From Enterobacter chuandaensis (lineage in GTDB: Bacteria; Pseudomonadota; Gammaproteobacteria; Enterobacterales; Enterobacteriaceae), in the NCBI RefSeq assembly GCF_003594915.1, contig NZ_QZCS01000001.1, positions 496,001-560,000 on the forward strand: a stretch of DNA of 64,000 nt, written 5' to 3'. Both the position numbers and the translations under genes were made by a program. The notes under the pieces were generated by a model. That model was not told the origin of the DNA, ran no database searches, and worked only from the letters and a program-made list of their open reading frames with translations. Positions 30,521-43,239 of this stretch are shown here, one piece after another (the first letter of the stretch is position 1; each line of letters begins with the position of its first letter).

Positions 30521-31138
30521 TCACACCTCCTTCGGGTTTGCCAGGTAGCCGGTGGTGTCACCCGTCGGACGGCTGTTGGCGTTAGGTTTAATCACAATAC
30601 TTGGCTTCGTAAAGTGCGCTGACGGCAGCGGTGCCACAGCGGCAAGCTGACCATGCTTTTGACGTAGCTCTTCTATCGGCCCAAAATCCAGCGCGCGCAG
30701 CGGGCAGGACTCGACGCAGATTGGCTTTTTGCCGTCCGCGACGCGGCTGTGGCAGCCGTCGCATTTGGTCATATGCCCTTTGGCTTCGTTGTACTGCGGT
30801 GCGCCATACGGGCACGCCATATGGCAGTAGCGGCAGCCGATGCACACATCTTCATCCACCACGACAAAACCATCCTCGCGCTTGTGCATCGCCCCGCTCG
30901 GGCACACCTTCGTGCAGGCCGGATCTTCGCAGTGGTTGCAGGCAATCGAGAGGTAATAGGCAAAAACGTTCTGATGCCAGACGCCGTTATCTTCCTGCCA
31001 GTCGCCCCCGGCGTATTCGTAAATGCGGCGGAAGCTCACGTCCGGAGTGAGATCTTTGTAATCTTTACAGGCCAGCTCGCAGGTTTTGCACCCGGTGCAA
31101 CGGCTGGAATCAATGAAAAATCCATACTGGGTTGTCAT
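30521..31138 (-). CDS. dmsB: Anaerobic dimethyl sulfoxide reductase iron-sulfur subunit DmsB
   Basis: DmsB is the electron-transfer subunit between DmsC and the molybdenum subunit DmsA. The 205-residue product matches E. coli and contains four ferredoxin-type cysteine groups: CTGCKTCELAC near residue 14, CNHCEDPAC near 67, CIGCRYCHMAC near 99, and CDGC with a later CVESC. These bind four [4Fe-4S] clusters. It has no signal peptide and is carried by the Tat signal of DmsA. It lies ten bases after dmsA. Confidence 0.98.
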   Translation of the reverse strand: MTTQYGFFIDSSRCTGCKTCELACKDYKDLTPDVSFRRIYEYAGGDWQEDNGVWHQNVFAYYLSIACNHCEDPACTKVCPSGAMHKREDGFVVVDEDVCIGCRYCHMACPYGAPQYNEAKGHMTKCDGCHSRVADGKKPICVESCPLRALDFGPIEELRQKHGQLAAVAPLPSAHFTKPSIVIKPNANSRPTGDTTGYLANPKEV

Positions 31139-31148
31139 CGGTTACTCC

Positions 31149-33593
31149 TTAAACCTTTTCAACCTGGACAAGGTTTGTGTGAGACGGGTTGCCTTTCGCC
31201 AGCGGCGACGGACGCTGCGTGGTCAGGACGTTGATACTGCCTGCCTGGTCGATGCGGTTGGCATCCGGGCTGTACCAGGCCCCTTCCCCCAGCGCCACTA
31301 CGCCAGGCATCATGCGCGGTGTCACTTTGGCTTCAATGTGCACCTCGCCGCGACCGTTGAAGATACGCACGCGATCCCCATTGCTGATACCACGTGCTTT
31401 GGCATCCATCGGGTTGATCCACATCTCCTGACGGCAGGCGGCTTTCAGTACGTCGACGTTGCCGTAGGTGGAGTGCACGCGCGCTTTGTAGTGGAAACCG
31501 GTCAGCTGCAGCGGGAATTTCGCCGTCAGCGGATCGTTATAGTTTTCGAACCCCGGCGTGTAGATCGGCAGCGGATCGATAACATCGCCTTCCGGCAGCT
31601 CCCAGGTCGATGCGATTTTTGCCAGCGCTTCGGAGTAGATTTCGATTTTGCCCGACGGCGTGGTTAGCGGATTCGCCTGCGGATCTTCACGGAACGCTTT
31701 ATACGCCACGTGATGCCCTTCCGGGTCACGCTGCTTGTACATGCCCTGCTTGCGGAAGGTATCGAAGTCCGGCAGGTCAGGAATCGCTTTACGAGAGAGT
31801 TCGTGCAGATGGCGCATCCACCCTTCCTGCGTGCGTCCCTCGGTAAATTGCTGTTCAACGCCAAGACGTTTCGCCAGCTCGGAGGTCATCTCATAGATGG
31901 TTTTGCACTCGAAGCGCGGCTTGATGGCCTGGTCGGTAAAGATCACGTAGGACATGTTGCCGCAGGACGCATCCAGCGCGAAATCCATCTGCTCGGAGGC
32001 GGTGCAGTCCGGCAGCAGAATATCGGCATATTTTGCCGAGGAGGTCATGTGGCAGTCGATCACCACAATCATCTCGCACTTCTTGTCGTCCTGCAGGATT
32101 TCATGGGTGCGGTTGATTTCCGAGTGCTGGTTGATGAGACAATTACCGGCGTAGTTCCAGATCATCTTGATCGGTACATCCAGCTTGTCCTTACCACGCA
32201 CACCGTCGCGCAGGGCGGTCATTTCCGGACCACGTTCAATCGCATCCGTCCACATAAACATGGAGATGCTGGTCTGAACCGGGTTATCCAGCGTCGGCAT
32301 ACGCTCAAACGGCACTTCATAAGAACCTTCGCGCGCGCCGGTGTTACCGCCATGAATGCCGACGTTGCCGGTCAGAATGGAGAGCATGGAGATGGCGCGG
32401 GTGGCGATTTCACCATTCGCATGACGCTGCGGTCCCCAACCCTGGCTGATGTAAGCCGGTTTAGCTGACCCAATCTCACGCGCCAGCTGAACAATACGCT
32501 CAGCCGGAATACCGGTGATGGTGGACGCCCACTCCGGCGTTTTCGCTACCCCGTCGCTCCCCTGGCCGAGAATATACGCCTTGTAGTGACCATTGGCAGG
32601 AGCACTGGCTGGCAGGGTTTTCTCGTCATAACCGACGCAGTATTTATCAAGGAATGGCTGATCGACGAGATTTTCAGTGATCATCACCCACGCCAGCGCG
32701 GAAACCAGTGCCGCATCGGTACCCGGACGGATTGGGATCCATTCATCTTCACGCCCGGCACCGGTGTCGGTATAGCGCGGATCGATAATGATCATGCGGG
32801 CATTGGACTTAGCTCGGGCCTGTTCGAGGTAGTAGGTTACCCCGCCGCCGCTCATGCGTGTTTCACCCGGGTTGTTACCGAACAGGACGACCAGCTTACT
32901 GTTTTCGATATCGGACGGGCTGTTGCCGTCGGCCCAGCCGCCGTAGGTATAATTCAGGCCCGCGGCAATCTGTGCGGAAGAGTAGTCGCCGTAGTGGTTG
33001 AGATAACCGCCGCAGCAGTTCATCAGACGCGCGACCAGCGTTTTACCCGGTGGCCAGGAGCGGGTCAGCGTGCCGCCCAGCGTCCCGGTGCCATAGTTCA
33101 GGTAGATGGACTCGTTGCCGTACTCTTTGATCAGGCGCTGCATGTTGGTGGCGATAATGTCGTAGGCTTCGTCCCAGCTAATGCGCTCGAACTTCCCTTC
33201 CCCACGTTTACCGACACGCTTCATTGGGTATTTCAGACGATCCGGGTTATAGACGCGGCGACGCATGGAACGACCGCGCAGGCAGGCGCGAACCTGGTGT
33301 AACCCTTCGTAGTTATCGTCCCCGGTGTTGTCGGTTTCGACATACTTAATTTCGCCATCCACCACATGCATACGCAGCGGACAACGGCTACCGCAGTTTA
33401 CGGTACACGCACTCCACACCACTTTTTCCGGAGCTGCGGCTGAGGATAGTGCATCCGCCGCCGACGCCAGCCGGGTAAAAGGGAGCGTGAAGGCGCTGCT
33501 GGCTACAGCCAGGCCGCCTATTGCCGTGGTTTTCATCAACCCACGGCGAGTGACCTCGGCAGCCATTAACGCTTCAGGCGCTTTGATTTTCAT
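31149..33593 (-). CDS. dmsA: Anaerobic dimethyl sulfoxide reductase catalytic subunit DmsA
   Basis: DmsA is the molybdo-bis(guanine dinucleotide) subunit that reduces DMSO and related S- and N-oxides. The 814-residue precursor equals E. coli DmsA. It has a twin-arginine signal (TRRGLMKT, Arg-16/Arg-17) with likely cleavage after ASA at residue 45. The FS0 cysteines Cys-63, Cys-67 and Cys-71 (CTVNCGSRC) are followed by CLRGRS near residue 104, then the molybdopterin oxidoreductase and dinucleotide-binding domains. It is the first gene of dmsABC, and a degenerate FNR-type site lies upstream. Confidence 0.98.
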   Translation of the reverse strand: MKIKAPEALMAAEVTRRGLMKTTAIGGLAVASSAFTLPFTRLASAADALSSAAAPEKVVWSACTVNCGSRCPLRMHVVDGEIKYVETDNTGDDNYEGLHQVRACLRGRSMRRRVYNPDRLKYPMKRVGKRGEGKFERISWDEAYDIIATNMQRLIKEYGNESIYLNYGTGTLGGTLTRSWPPGKTLVARLMNCCGGYLNHYGDYSSAQIAAGLNYTYGGWADGNSPSDIENSKLVVLFGNNPGETRMSGGGVTYYLEQARAKSNARMIIIDPRYTDTGAGREDEWIPIRPGTDAALVSALAWVMITENLVDQPFLDKYCVGYDEKTLPASAPANGHYKAYILGQGSDGVAKTPEWASTITGIPAERIVQLAREIGSAKPAYISQGWGPQRHANGEIATRAISMLSILTGNVGIHGGNTGAREGSYEVPFERMPTLDNPVQTSISMFMWTDAIERGPEMTALRDGVRGKDKLDVPIKMIWNYAGNCLINQHSEINRTHEILQDDKKCEMIVVIDCHMTSSAKYADILLPDCTASEQMDFALDASCGNMSYVIFTDQAIKPRFECKTIYEMTSELAKRLGVEQQFTEGRTQEGWMRHLHELSRKAIPDLPDFDTFRKQGMYKQRDPEGHHVAYKAFREDPQANPLTTPSGKIEIYSEALAKIASTWELPEGDVIDPLPIYTPGFENYNDPLTAKFPLQLTGFHYKARVHSTYGNVDVLKAACRQEMWINPMDAKARGISNGDRVRIFNGRGEVHIEAKVTPRMMPGVVALGEGAWYSPDANRIDQAGSINVLTTQRPSPLAKGNPSHTNLVQVEKV

Positions 33594-33761
33594 AGAGACT
33601 CACTTTGGTTGCTCACAAAGAAAAGAGAGGCGGCACAAACCGCTATATAGTTTTATAAATAACGAATTTCTTCGTAATCAGCGTTTTATGCTGACTTTCA
33701 TTCGGAGGAGTATTACTACTTTAGAGGGAGGGGGTATTGCGTCGTGTCAATTCAGAGGCAT
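33594..33761 (-). promoter_or_regulatory. dmsABC promoter region with FNR-like site
   Basis: This 168-base gap lies between serS and dmsA. Read on the minus strand, 33681-33668 is CTGAT-TACG-AAGAA, which has one good FNR half (CTGAT) and a poor second half. A degenerate FNR box is also used at E. coli dmsA. A TATATA/TATAGC -10 candidate lies near 33649-33642, giving a start near 33635 and the FNR site about 38-41 bases upstream. Suggestive only. Confidence 0.45.
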
Positions 33762-33788
33762 AAAAAAAGCGCCCGAAGGCGCTTTTTT
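33762..33788 (-). terminator. Rho-independent terminator of serS
   Basis: Arms AAAAAAGCGCC and GGCGCTTTTTT with a small loop. It lies 17 bases after the serS stop and has Ts on both strands. Confidence 0.9.
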
Positions 33789-33804
33789 GTTGTGAGGCAA
33801 AGAA

Positions 33805-35118
<1,314 letters not shown>

Positions 35119-35189
35119 TTAAAATAGGAAAATGTGACCACAGCCTGCGGCCACAAGGATACATTGCCAACATTACCGCAACGATTGAA

Positions 35190-36533
35190 CTAACGGTAGC
35201 GTTTTATAGGGCTATTTTGATCCTGTCCGGCGAGCCAGGTGAGCTTTTCACCAATCTTGCCTTCAAGACCTCTGTTTGTGGGGTGATAATAGCGCGTTTG
35301 TGCCATCTCCTGCGGGAAATATTCCTCCCCGGCAGCGTAGGCGTTGGGCTCGTCGTGCGCGTAGCGATACTCCTGCCCGTAGCCCATCTCTTTCATCAGT
35401 TTGGTTGGCGCATTACGCAGATGAACCGGCACATCGTAGTCCGGGCGCTCGCGCGCATCCGACATCGCCGCTTTGAAAGCGGTATAGACCGCATTACTTT
35501 TCGGCGCGCAGGCCAGATAGACAATCGCCTGTGCAATGGCGCGTTCGCCTTCCGCTGGCCCGACGCGGGTGAAGCAGTCCCATGCAGAGATAGCGACCTG
35601 CATGGCACGCGGATCGGCATTACCGACATCTTCTGACGCAATCGCCAGACAGCGACGCGCCACATACAGGGGATCGCCACCCGCGGTGATAATACGTGCG
35701 TACCAGTAGAGCGCCGCATCCGGGGCGCTGCCGCGCACGGACTTATGCAGCGCCGAGATCAGGTCGTAAAAACGATCGCCTTTGTTATCAAAACGCGCGC
35801 TGCGTTCACCAGCTATTTCGGTCAGCAGCTCCTGCTTCAGCACCCGCTTTCCGGCATCATCCACTTCGGCCATATCGGCCATCATTTCCAGCGTGTTCAG
35901 CGCGCGGCGCGCATCGCCGTTGACCAGTTCCGCAATCGCCCGACGCGTGTCGTCAGGCAGAACGATATCCTGCCCGCCGTAGCCGCGCGCCTTATCCTCC
36001 ATCGCCTGAGTCAGAACCTTTTCGATATCCTCTGTGGTCAGGGATTTAAGCAGGTAGACGCGGGCGCGGGAAAGCAGCGCGGAGTTGAGTTCAAACGACG
36101 GGTTTTCGGTGGTCGCGCCGATGAAAAAGATCGTGCCGTCTTCAATATGCGGCAGGAACGCATCCTGCTGGCTCTTGTTGAAGCGGTGGACTTCATCGAC
36201 AAAAAGAATGGTGCGGCGCCCGGCATTGCGGTTTTGGCGTGCCCGCTCGATCGCCTCGCGGATCTCCTTCACGCCCGACGTCACCGCCGAGATGCGCTCA
36301 ACGTCCGCATTAGCATAGCGGGCGATCACTTCAGCGAGGGTTGTTTTGCCGGTGCCGGGTGGCCCCCAGAGGATCATCGAGTGCAGATGCCCGGCCTCAA
36401 TGGCGCGCGGCAAGGGTTTCCCCGCAGCCAGCAGATGCTGCTGACCGATGTACTGCGCTAAATTTTCTGGCCGCATACGGGCGGCCAGAGGTTGAAACGC
36501 ATTATCTGAAAAATCGAGCGACAGATTGCTCAC
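35190..36533 (-). CDS. rarA: Replication-associated recombination protein RarA (MgsA)
   Basis: RarA is a AAA+ ATPase of the clamp-loader-related Mgs1/WRNIP1 family that acts at stalled replication forks. The 447-residue product has the E. coli length. It shows Walker [10 protein letters not shown] (near residues 57-65), Walker [20 protein letters not shown] with sensor 1 [14 protein letters not shown], and a C-terminal tetramerisation domain. It follows lolA with a nine-base gap, so the two are probably co-transcribed. Confidence 0.97.
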   Translation of the reverse strand: MSNLSLDFSDNAFQPLAARMRPENLAQYIGQQHLLAAGKPLPRAIEAGHLHSMILWGPPGTGKTTLAEVIARYANADVERISAVTSGVKEIREAIERARQNRNAGRRTILFVDEVHRFNKSQQDAFLPHIEDGTIFFIGATTENPSFELNSALLSRARVYLLKSLTTEDIEKVLTQAMEDKARGYGGQDIVLPDDTRRAIAELVNGDARRALNTLEMMADMAEVDDAGKRVLKQELLTEIAGERSARFDNKGDRFYDLISALHKSVRGSAPDAALYWYARIITAGGDPLYVARRCLAIASEDVGNADPRAMQVAISAWDCFTRVGPAEGERAIAQAIVYLACAPKSNAVYTAFKAAMSDARERPDYDVPVHLRNAPTKLMKEMGYGQEYRYAHDEPNAYAAGEEYFPQEMAQTRYYHPTNRGLEGKIGEKLTWLAGQDQNSPIKRYR

Positions 36534-36542
36534 TCACGCCTC

Positions 36543-37157
36543 TTACTTATTGCGTTGGTCGTCCACCGTCACGCCCTGCGGCGGGGTAAAGGTGAATTTC
36601 GATGCGTCAACGGCGCCGTTCTGTTGAGACTTAAGCTGATAGCTGCTGCGCTGATCGTCCTGCTCAACCGCGCCGAACTGATTAATGGTACCGTTGGTGC
36701 TTACGTTAATGGTGAACTGCTTCAGATTGCCGTTGCTGCCTTTTGGCGTCAGGACAAACTCGTCACCGTTTTGTTTAATATTGTACTGCTGCCAGTCGCT
36801 GGCCTGGTTGCGGGCGATCAGCATAAATGGCGTATTGCTGGTCGCATCTTTCAGCCAGGTCGCCGTGGCCTGCTCAACAAATGGGTTGAAGAACCACAGG
36901 GTTTTACCGTCAGAAACCAGAATACTTTCATCCGGCTGGGTCATATGCCAGTTAAACAGATTAGGGCGTTTCACCCACAAATCACCCTGTCCTTCCTGCA
37001 CCGCGTTACCGCTACCGTCAGTCACTTTTTGCGTGAAGCTGGCGTGGAAGCTGCTTACTTTATCCAGTCGGCTTTTAAGGTCGCTGGCTGCATCAGCCCA
37101 GACGCTGCTGGCAACAAAACTGGTGAGTAATGCACAGGCGATGGCGATTTTTTTCAT
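36543..37157 (-). CDS. lolA: Outer-membrane lipoprotein carrier protein LolA
   Basis: LolA is the periplasmic chaperone that takes lipoproteins from the LolCDE transporter and hands them to LolB in the outer membrane. The 204-residue precursor has a clear signal peptide ([21 protein letters not shown], likely cut before DAAS) and the LolA fold segments [13 protein letters not shown] and [14 protein letters not shown]. It lies between ftsK and rarA, nine bases from rarA. Confidence 0.97.
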   Translation of the reverse strand: MKKIAIACALLTSFVASSVWADAASDLKSRLDKVSSFHASFTQKVTDGSGNAVQEGQGDLWVKRPNLFNWHMTQPDESILVSDGKTLWFFNPFVEQATATWLKDATSNTPFMLIARNQASDWQQYNIKQNGDEFVLTPKGSNGNLKQFTINVSTNGTINQFGAVEQDDQRSSYQLKSQQNGAVDASKFTFTPPQGVTVDDQRNK

Positions 37158-37284
37158 TGTTATTCCTTAAAATACGTCTTCCCGAAATGGGGTTTCCGTT
37201 TCTATTCTGGACCTGCCCGAAGGCAGGCGACAGAAGAATATGCTTAATTTTTGCTGATTTACCCTTCTTTGCAATCGCTGAAGG
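37158..37284 (-). promoter_or_regulatory. ftsK-lolA intergenic region
   Basis: A 127-base gap with a small inverted repeat (CTGCCCGAAGGCAG-type near 37211-37225) between ftsK and lolA. It may be a weak terminator or part of the lolA leader. No strong U-run is seen. Confidence 0.35.
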
Positions 37285-40200
37285 TTAATCAAACGGCGGC
37301 GGTGCCAGCACCTCACGGTTACCGTTGTGCCCCTGCTCGCTCACAATGCCCTGCGCTTCCATCTGCTCAATGATACGCGCCGCGCGGTTGTAGCCGATGC
37401 GGAACTGGCGCTGCACGCCAGAGATGGATGCCTTACGTTTTTCAGTAACGAAATTAACCGCCTGATCGAATAATGGATCCAGCTCTTCGCCGCCGTCAAA
37501 GCCACCGCCGCCGCCTTCGCTTTCGCTGTCGGAAGTAATGCCATCAACGTATTGCGGACGTCCGCGCGCCTTCCAGTCCTGCACCACGGCGTGCACTTCC
37601 TGATCGCGAACAAACGCGCCGTGCACACGCACCGGAGAGGTGGAGTTCGGGCCGGAGTACAGCATGTCACCCATTCCCAGCAGCGACTCAGCGCCGCCCT
37701 GGTCGAGAATGGTACGGGAGTCGATTTTGCTCGAAACGGTAAACGCGATACGGGTTGGAATGTTCGCCTTAATCAGACCGGTGATTACGTCCACAGACGG
37801 ACGCTGGGTTGCCAGTACCAGATGGATACCCGCCGCACGCGCTTTCTGTGCCAGACGCGCGATCAGCTCTTCCACCTTCTTACCAACGGTCATCATCAGG
37901 TCGGCGAATTCATCCACCAGCACGACGATATAAGGCAGTTTTTCCAGCACCGGATGCTGGGCATCCATGCTGTCACCCGGCTTCCAGTATGGATCCGGGA
38001 TCGGACGGCCCATGCGCGCCGCCTCGGCGATTTTTTCGTTGTAACCGGCCAGGTTACGCACGCCCAGCGCCGACATCAGCTTGTAGCGGCGCTCCATCTC
38101 GTTGACGCTCCAGCGCAATGCGTTGGCGGCGTCCTTCATGTCGGTGACCACTTCCGTCAGCAGATGCGGAATGCCTTCATAGACCGACAGTTCGAGCATT
38201 TTCGGGTCGATCATGATGAAACGCACATCTTCCGGCTGCGCTTTATAGAGCATGCTGAGGATCATGGCGTTCACGCCGACAGACTTACCGGAACCGGTCG
38301 TACCGGCCACCAGCAGGTGCGGCATTTTTGCGAGATCTGCCACCACCGGATCGCCCGCGATATCTTTACCCAACACCACGGTCAGCGGGGACGGGTTATC
38401 ACGGAACTTGGTATTATCCAGCACTTCACGCAGGTAAACGGTCTGACGTTTCTTGTTCGGCAGCTCAAGACCAACGTACGGTTTACCCGGAATTACTTCC
38501 ACCACACGTACCGCCACGGTTGAGAGAGAACGCGCCAGGTCACGAGACAGGTTAGAAATACGCGCCGCTTTTACGCCCGGCGCCAGGTTCAGTTCGAAAC
38601 GGGTGATCACCGGGCCCGGCGAGTAGTTCACCACATCCGCCTTGATGCGGAAGTCAGCCAGACGGGCTTCCACCAGACGGGCCATCTGCTCCAGCGCAAA
38701 CGTATCAACCGGCTCGACTTCAACCGGTGGCGGCGTCAACAGATCCAGCGACGGCAGCGGCGTGCTCGGACGCTGCAGCGGACGGCTGTCACCGTTACGC
38801 ATCAGCAGCGGGTGAATCAGGCTCTCCTGCGGCTGTGGCGCTGGCTGCTGGAACTGCGGCGGCTGTTGTTGTGGCTGCTGCGGCTGCGTATACGGCTGCT
38901 GAACAGGTTGCTGCGGCTGCGCGTATGTCTGTGTCTGAGGCGCTGGCTGCTGACGCACAGGTTCTGCTTCAGGCATCACGCTCGGGGTGAATAAAGGCTC
39001 GCTCGGGCCATCATCCACCAGATCTTTCATTGGCGAGAACTCGAAATCCGACAATGAGAACGGGTTTGCACCAGCAGGCTGTTCGCCGGAGTAACGCTGC
39101 TGCTGAGTGGCCGCAAACTGACGCGCTAATTCGGCTTCAGCCGCGTCATCTTCGTCTTCAAGCGTCGGTTCATCGTGCTGATAGTCTTCACCATAGCGCT
39201 GATTCTGCTGCGCAGCGAACTGGCGCGCCAGTTCGTCCTGCTGCATCTCGTCAGCATCATCCTCGTAGTCTGTCTCACGCGCTTTTTCTTCGGCCATCCG
39301 CTGAGAAGGCAACTTAATCCCATAAGAGGCAAGCTCACGACGGGTTGGAACGCGGACGCGGTTAGGGCGAGGCAGTTGCGGACCAATTCCCTCTTTTACC
39401 TGAGGACGCGGCGCGCCGCCCGTTGCCAGGCTAAAGACAGGTGCCGCCGCTGCCGCAGCGGCGGTAGTCTGCTTCACGCTATCCGCTACGGGTGCAACAG
39501 CTGGCGTCGGGTCGACTGGTGGAACCGAAACCGATGGGGCTTTTGTTGCGGGTTCCTGCACCGGTTCAGGCACAGGCTGGTACCATGCCGCCAGCTGTTC
39601 ACGTTCACGAGCACGGCGTTCTTCAACTTCTTCAAAATAGTACATTGGCGGACGAGACGGTTTCGCCTCTTCCACCACCTCAGGTTCAGGCAGTGGCTCA
39701 ACATAAGGCTGAGCAGGCTCGACCGGTTCAGGCACATATTCCTGATACGGCTGGGCCACCGGCGGCTCCTCATACTGCTGCGGTTCATACTCAGCCTGAG
39801 GCGGCTGATAAGGCTGCTGCCACTGCGCCTGCTGCACAGGAATATAGCTTTCAGGTTCAGGTGCAATTACCGGTTCCGGCGTGTGCACACCCGGTGCAGT
39901 CTGCCACGCAACCTGAGGCTGCTGAATAACGGATTCCGGCGGCGAAACCGCCTCGGATGGCGTCACGGCGTCGACTGGCGCGGCATACGCCTGCGCCGCG
40001 GTCGTTGCTGCTGCGGCTGCGGCAACCGGAGCGGTAACGGTATGACCGTTAAGCAGCGGATCGTATTCATCGAACTCTTCCGGCATCGCACGGTTGCCGG
40101 AGAAAAGCACATCGTCAGGATCGACGGCGGCACCCGCCGCACGGTATTCAACCTGCTCGTCTTCATCCATACGTTTACCGGAGAAGAGCGCCGCATCGGT

Positions 40201-40983
40201 TTTACGTCCTAGCGGGTTGGCAAATTTTTCAGCGACGCGCTGGCGACGCGCCAGGGCACCGCGCAGAATACGGGCACGACGAGATTCACGACGCTGCACC
40301 GGGGCATCGTCTTCCTCTTCGTACTCATCTTCATATTCTTCTTCATCGACCCACGTGTCGTCGCCGCGGGTACGGTTGCTCGCGAAGGTAAGGATGGTGA
40401 GGATAAAGCTGCCGATCTTCTCGGCAATGCTCACCCACGACCAGCCGGTAAACAGCGTCAGCCCGGCTGCCCAGATGCAGAGCAGCGCCAGCGTGCCGCC
40501 GCTGCTGTGAAGCATCGGCTGTAGCGCAGAGCTCAGCAGGCTGCCAATCACCCCACCGGAGGCGAAGTACCAGATATCATCGGCGTTAATCGCCGCCAGC
40601 CCGCAGGAGGTGAGGATCAGTGCCAGCGCGCCAATCAGGCGCAGGGAGACGGCAAAATAGTCGATGTAATCATCGTTCTGGCGATGACGCCATGCAAACC
40701 AGCATCCGCCAATAATAATGACGGGAATGGTGTAGGCCATCACACCGAAAATGAAAAAGAGCGTGTCCGCAAGCCAGGCTCCGGGTACGCCGCCTAAATT
40801 ATGGATAGGCTCATGCCACGCGGTTTGCGACCAGCTGGGATCGGAGGGGTTGAAACTGAGTAAGGCTGCCATCAGCCAGACGGCAAAAAGGGCAATAACA
40901 ATCAGCAAAGCCTCGAGGAGACGACGTCCGCTGCTTAGCTTCGATAATGTGACTTCTTTGTCTTCAGTGTATTCCTGGCTCAA
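37285..40983 (-). CDS. ftsK: DNA translocase FtsK
   Basis: FtsK is the divisome protein whose C-terminal motor pumps chromosomal DNA toward dif and activates XerCD. The 1,232-residue product has four N-terminal membrane helices (about residues 25-190) and a long low-complexity linker rich in Pro, Gln, Glu and Ala (about 200-740) with runs such as [15 protein letters not shown]. The alpha/beta motor carries Walker A GTTGSGKS (near residues 893-901) and Walker [15 protein letters not shown]-terminal gamma winged helix reads KOPS sites. E. coli FtsK is 1,329 residues; nearly all the length difference falls in the linker. The motor and gamma domains look complete. Confidence 0.98.
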   Translation of the reverse strand: MSQEYTEDKEVTLSKLSSGRRLLEALLIVIALFAVWLMAALLSFNPSDPSWSQTAWHEPIHNLGGVPGAWLADTLFFIFGVMAYTIPVIIIGGCWFAWRHRQNDDYIDYFAVSLRLIGALALILTSCGLAAINADDIWYFASGGVIGSLLSSALQPMLHSSGGTLALLCIWAAGLTLFTGWSWVSIAEKIGSFILTILTFASNRTRGDDTWVDEEEYEDEYEEEDDAPVQRRESRRARILRGALARRQRVAEKFANPLGRKTDAALFSGKRMDEDEQVEYRAAGAAVDPDDVLFSGNRAMPEEFDEYDPLLNGHTVTAPVAAAAAATTAAQAYAAPVDAVTPSEAVSPPESVIQQPQVAWQTAPGVHTPEPVIAPEPESYIPVQQAQWQQPYQPPQAEYEPQQYEEPPVAQPYQEYVPEPVEPAQPYVEPLPEPEVVEEAKPSRPPMYYFEEVEERRAREREQLAAWYQPVPEPVQEPATKAPSVSVPPVDPTPAVAPVADSVKQTTAAAAAAAPVFSLATGGAPRPQVKEGIGPQLPRPNRVRVPTRRELASYGIKLPSQRMAEEKARETDYEDDADEMQQDELARQFAAQQNQRYGEDYQHDEPTLEDEDDAAEAELARQFAATQQQRYSGEQPAGANPFSLSDFEFSPMKDLVDDGPSEPLFTPSVMPEAEPVRQQPAPQTQTYAQPQQPVQQPYTQPQQPQQQPPQFQQPAPQPQESLIHPLLMRNGDSRPLQRPSTPLPSLDLLTPPPVEVEPVDTFALEQMARLVEARLADFRIKADVVNYSPGPVITRFELNLAPGVKAARISNLSRDLARSLSTVAVRVVEVIPGKPYVGLELPNKKRQTVYLREVLDNTKFRDNPSPLTVVLGKDIAGDPVVADLAKMPHLLVAGTTGSGKSVGVNAMILSMLYKAQPEDVRFIMIDPKMLELSVYEGIPHLLTEVVTDMKDAANALRWSVNEMERRYKLMSALGVRNLAGYNEKIAEAARMGRPIPDPYWKPGDSMDAQHPVLEKLPYIVVLVDEFADLMMTVGKKVEELIARLAQKARAAGIHLVLATQRPSVDVITGLIKANIPTRIAFTVSSKIDSRTILDQGGAESLLGMGDMLYSGPNSTSPVRVHGAFVRDQEVHAVVQDWKARGRPQYVDGITSDSESEGGGGGFDGGEELDPLFDQAVNFVTEKRKASISGVQRQFRIGYNRAARIIEQMEAQGIVSEQGHNGNREVLAPPPFD

Positions 40984-41032
40984 GAAAGGCTCTCCAGGTA
41001 TCAGGCATATCCTGCCTGTTTGCTAAAACGGA

Positions 41033-41062
41033 CAACAGCGCCGGGGCTCCCCGGCACTGTTG
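41033..41062 (-). terminator. Terminator-like hairpin after lrp
   Basis: Long GC-rich arms (CAACAGTGCCGGGG pairing with CCCCGGCGCTGTTG, one mismatch as read on the minus strand) are followed by TCCGTTTT. It lies in the 135-base gap between lrp and ftsK and probably ends lrp transcription. Confidence 0.7.
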
Positions 41063-41118
41063 CTGTATGGATTAACAGGAGTGTAATCAAACTACACTGA
41101 TTTTGCACCTGTTCCGTG

Positions 41119-41613
41119 TTAGCGCGTCTTAATAACCAGACGATTGCTCTGTTTGACCTCTTCCATCACCACATAGGTACGGGTGTCGTTCACGCCTGGC
41201 AGACGCAGCAGGGTTTCCCCCAGCAGCTTACGGTAGGCGGACATATCAGGCACACGGGTTTTCAACAGGTAGTCGAAATCACCGGACACCAGATGACACT
41301 CTTGAATTTCTTCAAGTTTTTGTACAGCGGCGTTAAATTGCTCAAACACATCCGGCGCACCACGATTCAGAGTAATCTCAACAAATACCAGAAGTGAGGC
41401 ATCCAGATAATGCGGGTTCAGCAGAGCCGTATAGCCCTGAATAAAACCCTGTCTTTCCAGTCGGCGCACACGCTCAAGGCACGGCGTCGGGGAAAGTCCC
41501 ACACGTTTTGAAAGCTCGACGTTGGAAATACGCCCATCCTTTTGCAATTCATTAAGAATGTTACGATCGATACGGTCGAGATCTTTGCCAGGGCGCTTCT
41601 TGCTATCTACCAT
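41119..41613 (-). CDS. lrp: Leucine-responsive regulatory protein Lrp
   Basis: Lrp is a global nucleoid-associated regulator of amino-acid metabolism, pili and the feast/famine response; its oligomers respond to leucine. The 164-residue product has the E. coli length and begins MVDSKKRPGKDLDRIDRNIL. An N-terminal helix-turn-helix (about residues 28-52, NVELSKRVGLSPTPCLERVRRLE) is followed by the RAM/Asnc ligand domain. I chose the ATG at 41611-41613; an in-frame ATG 17 codons upstream is not conserved. It is divergent from trxB across a 544-base gap. Confidence 0.98.
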   Translation of the reverse strand: MVDSKKRPGKDLDRIDRNILNELQKDGRISNVELSKRVGLSPTPCLERVRRLERQGFIQGYTALLNPHYLDASLLVFVEITLNRGAPDVFEQFNAAVQKLEEIQECHLVSGDFDYLLKTRVPDMSAYRKLLGETLLRLPGVNDTRTYVVMEEVKQSNRLVIKTR

Positions 41614-43126
<1,513 letters not shown>

Positions 43127-43151
43127 TCTTTACAAGTCAGTAACAAACGTA

Positions 43152-43180
43152 AATAAAGGCGGCGATAAGTCGCCTTTATT
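43152..43180 (+). terminator. Rho-independent terminator of trxB
   Basis: Arms AATAAAGGCG and CGCCTTTATT around CGATAAGT-type loop bases, followed by GTC and Ts, 26 bases after the trxB stop. The tail is short, so some read-through into cydDC is possible. Confidence 0.75.
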
Positions 43181-43239
43181 GTCTCTCCGTTGTAACATTG
43201 CGCTGCCCAACTCTAATAACGTCACCTGCAAAGTACGCA

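Noticed and set aside
39175-40212. A 345-codon plus-strand frame opposite the FtsK linker
   Set aside because: It is Arg/Leu/Cys-rich low-complexity sequence mirrored from the Gln/Pro/Glu-rich FtsK linker, with no ribosome-binding site or domain.
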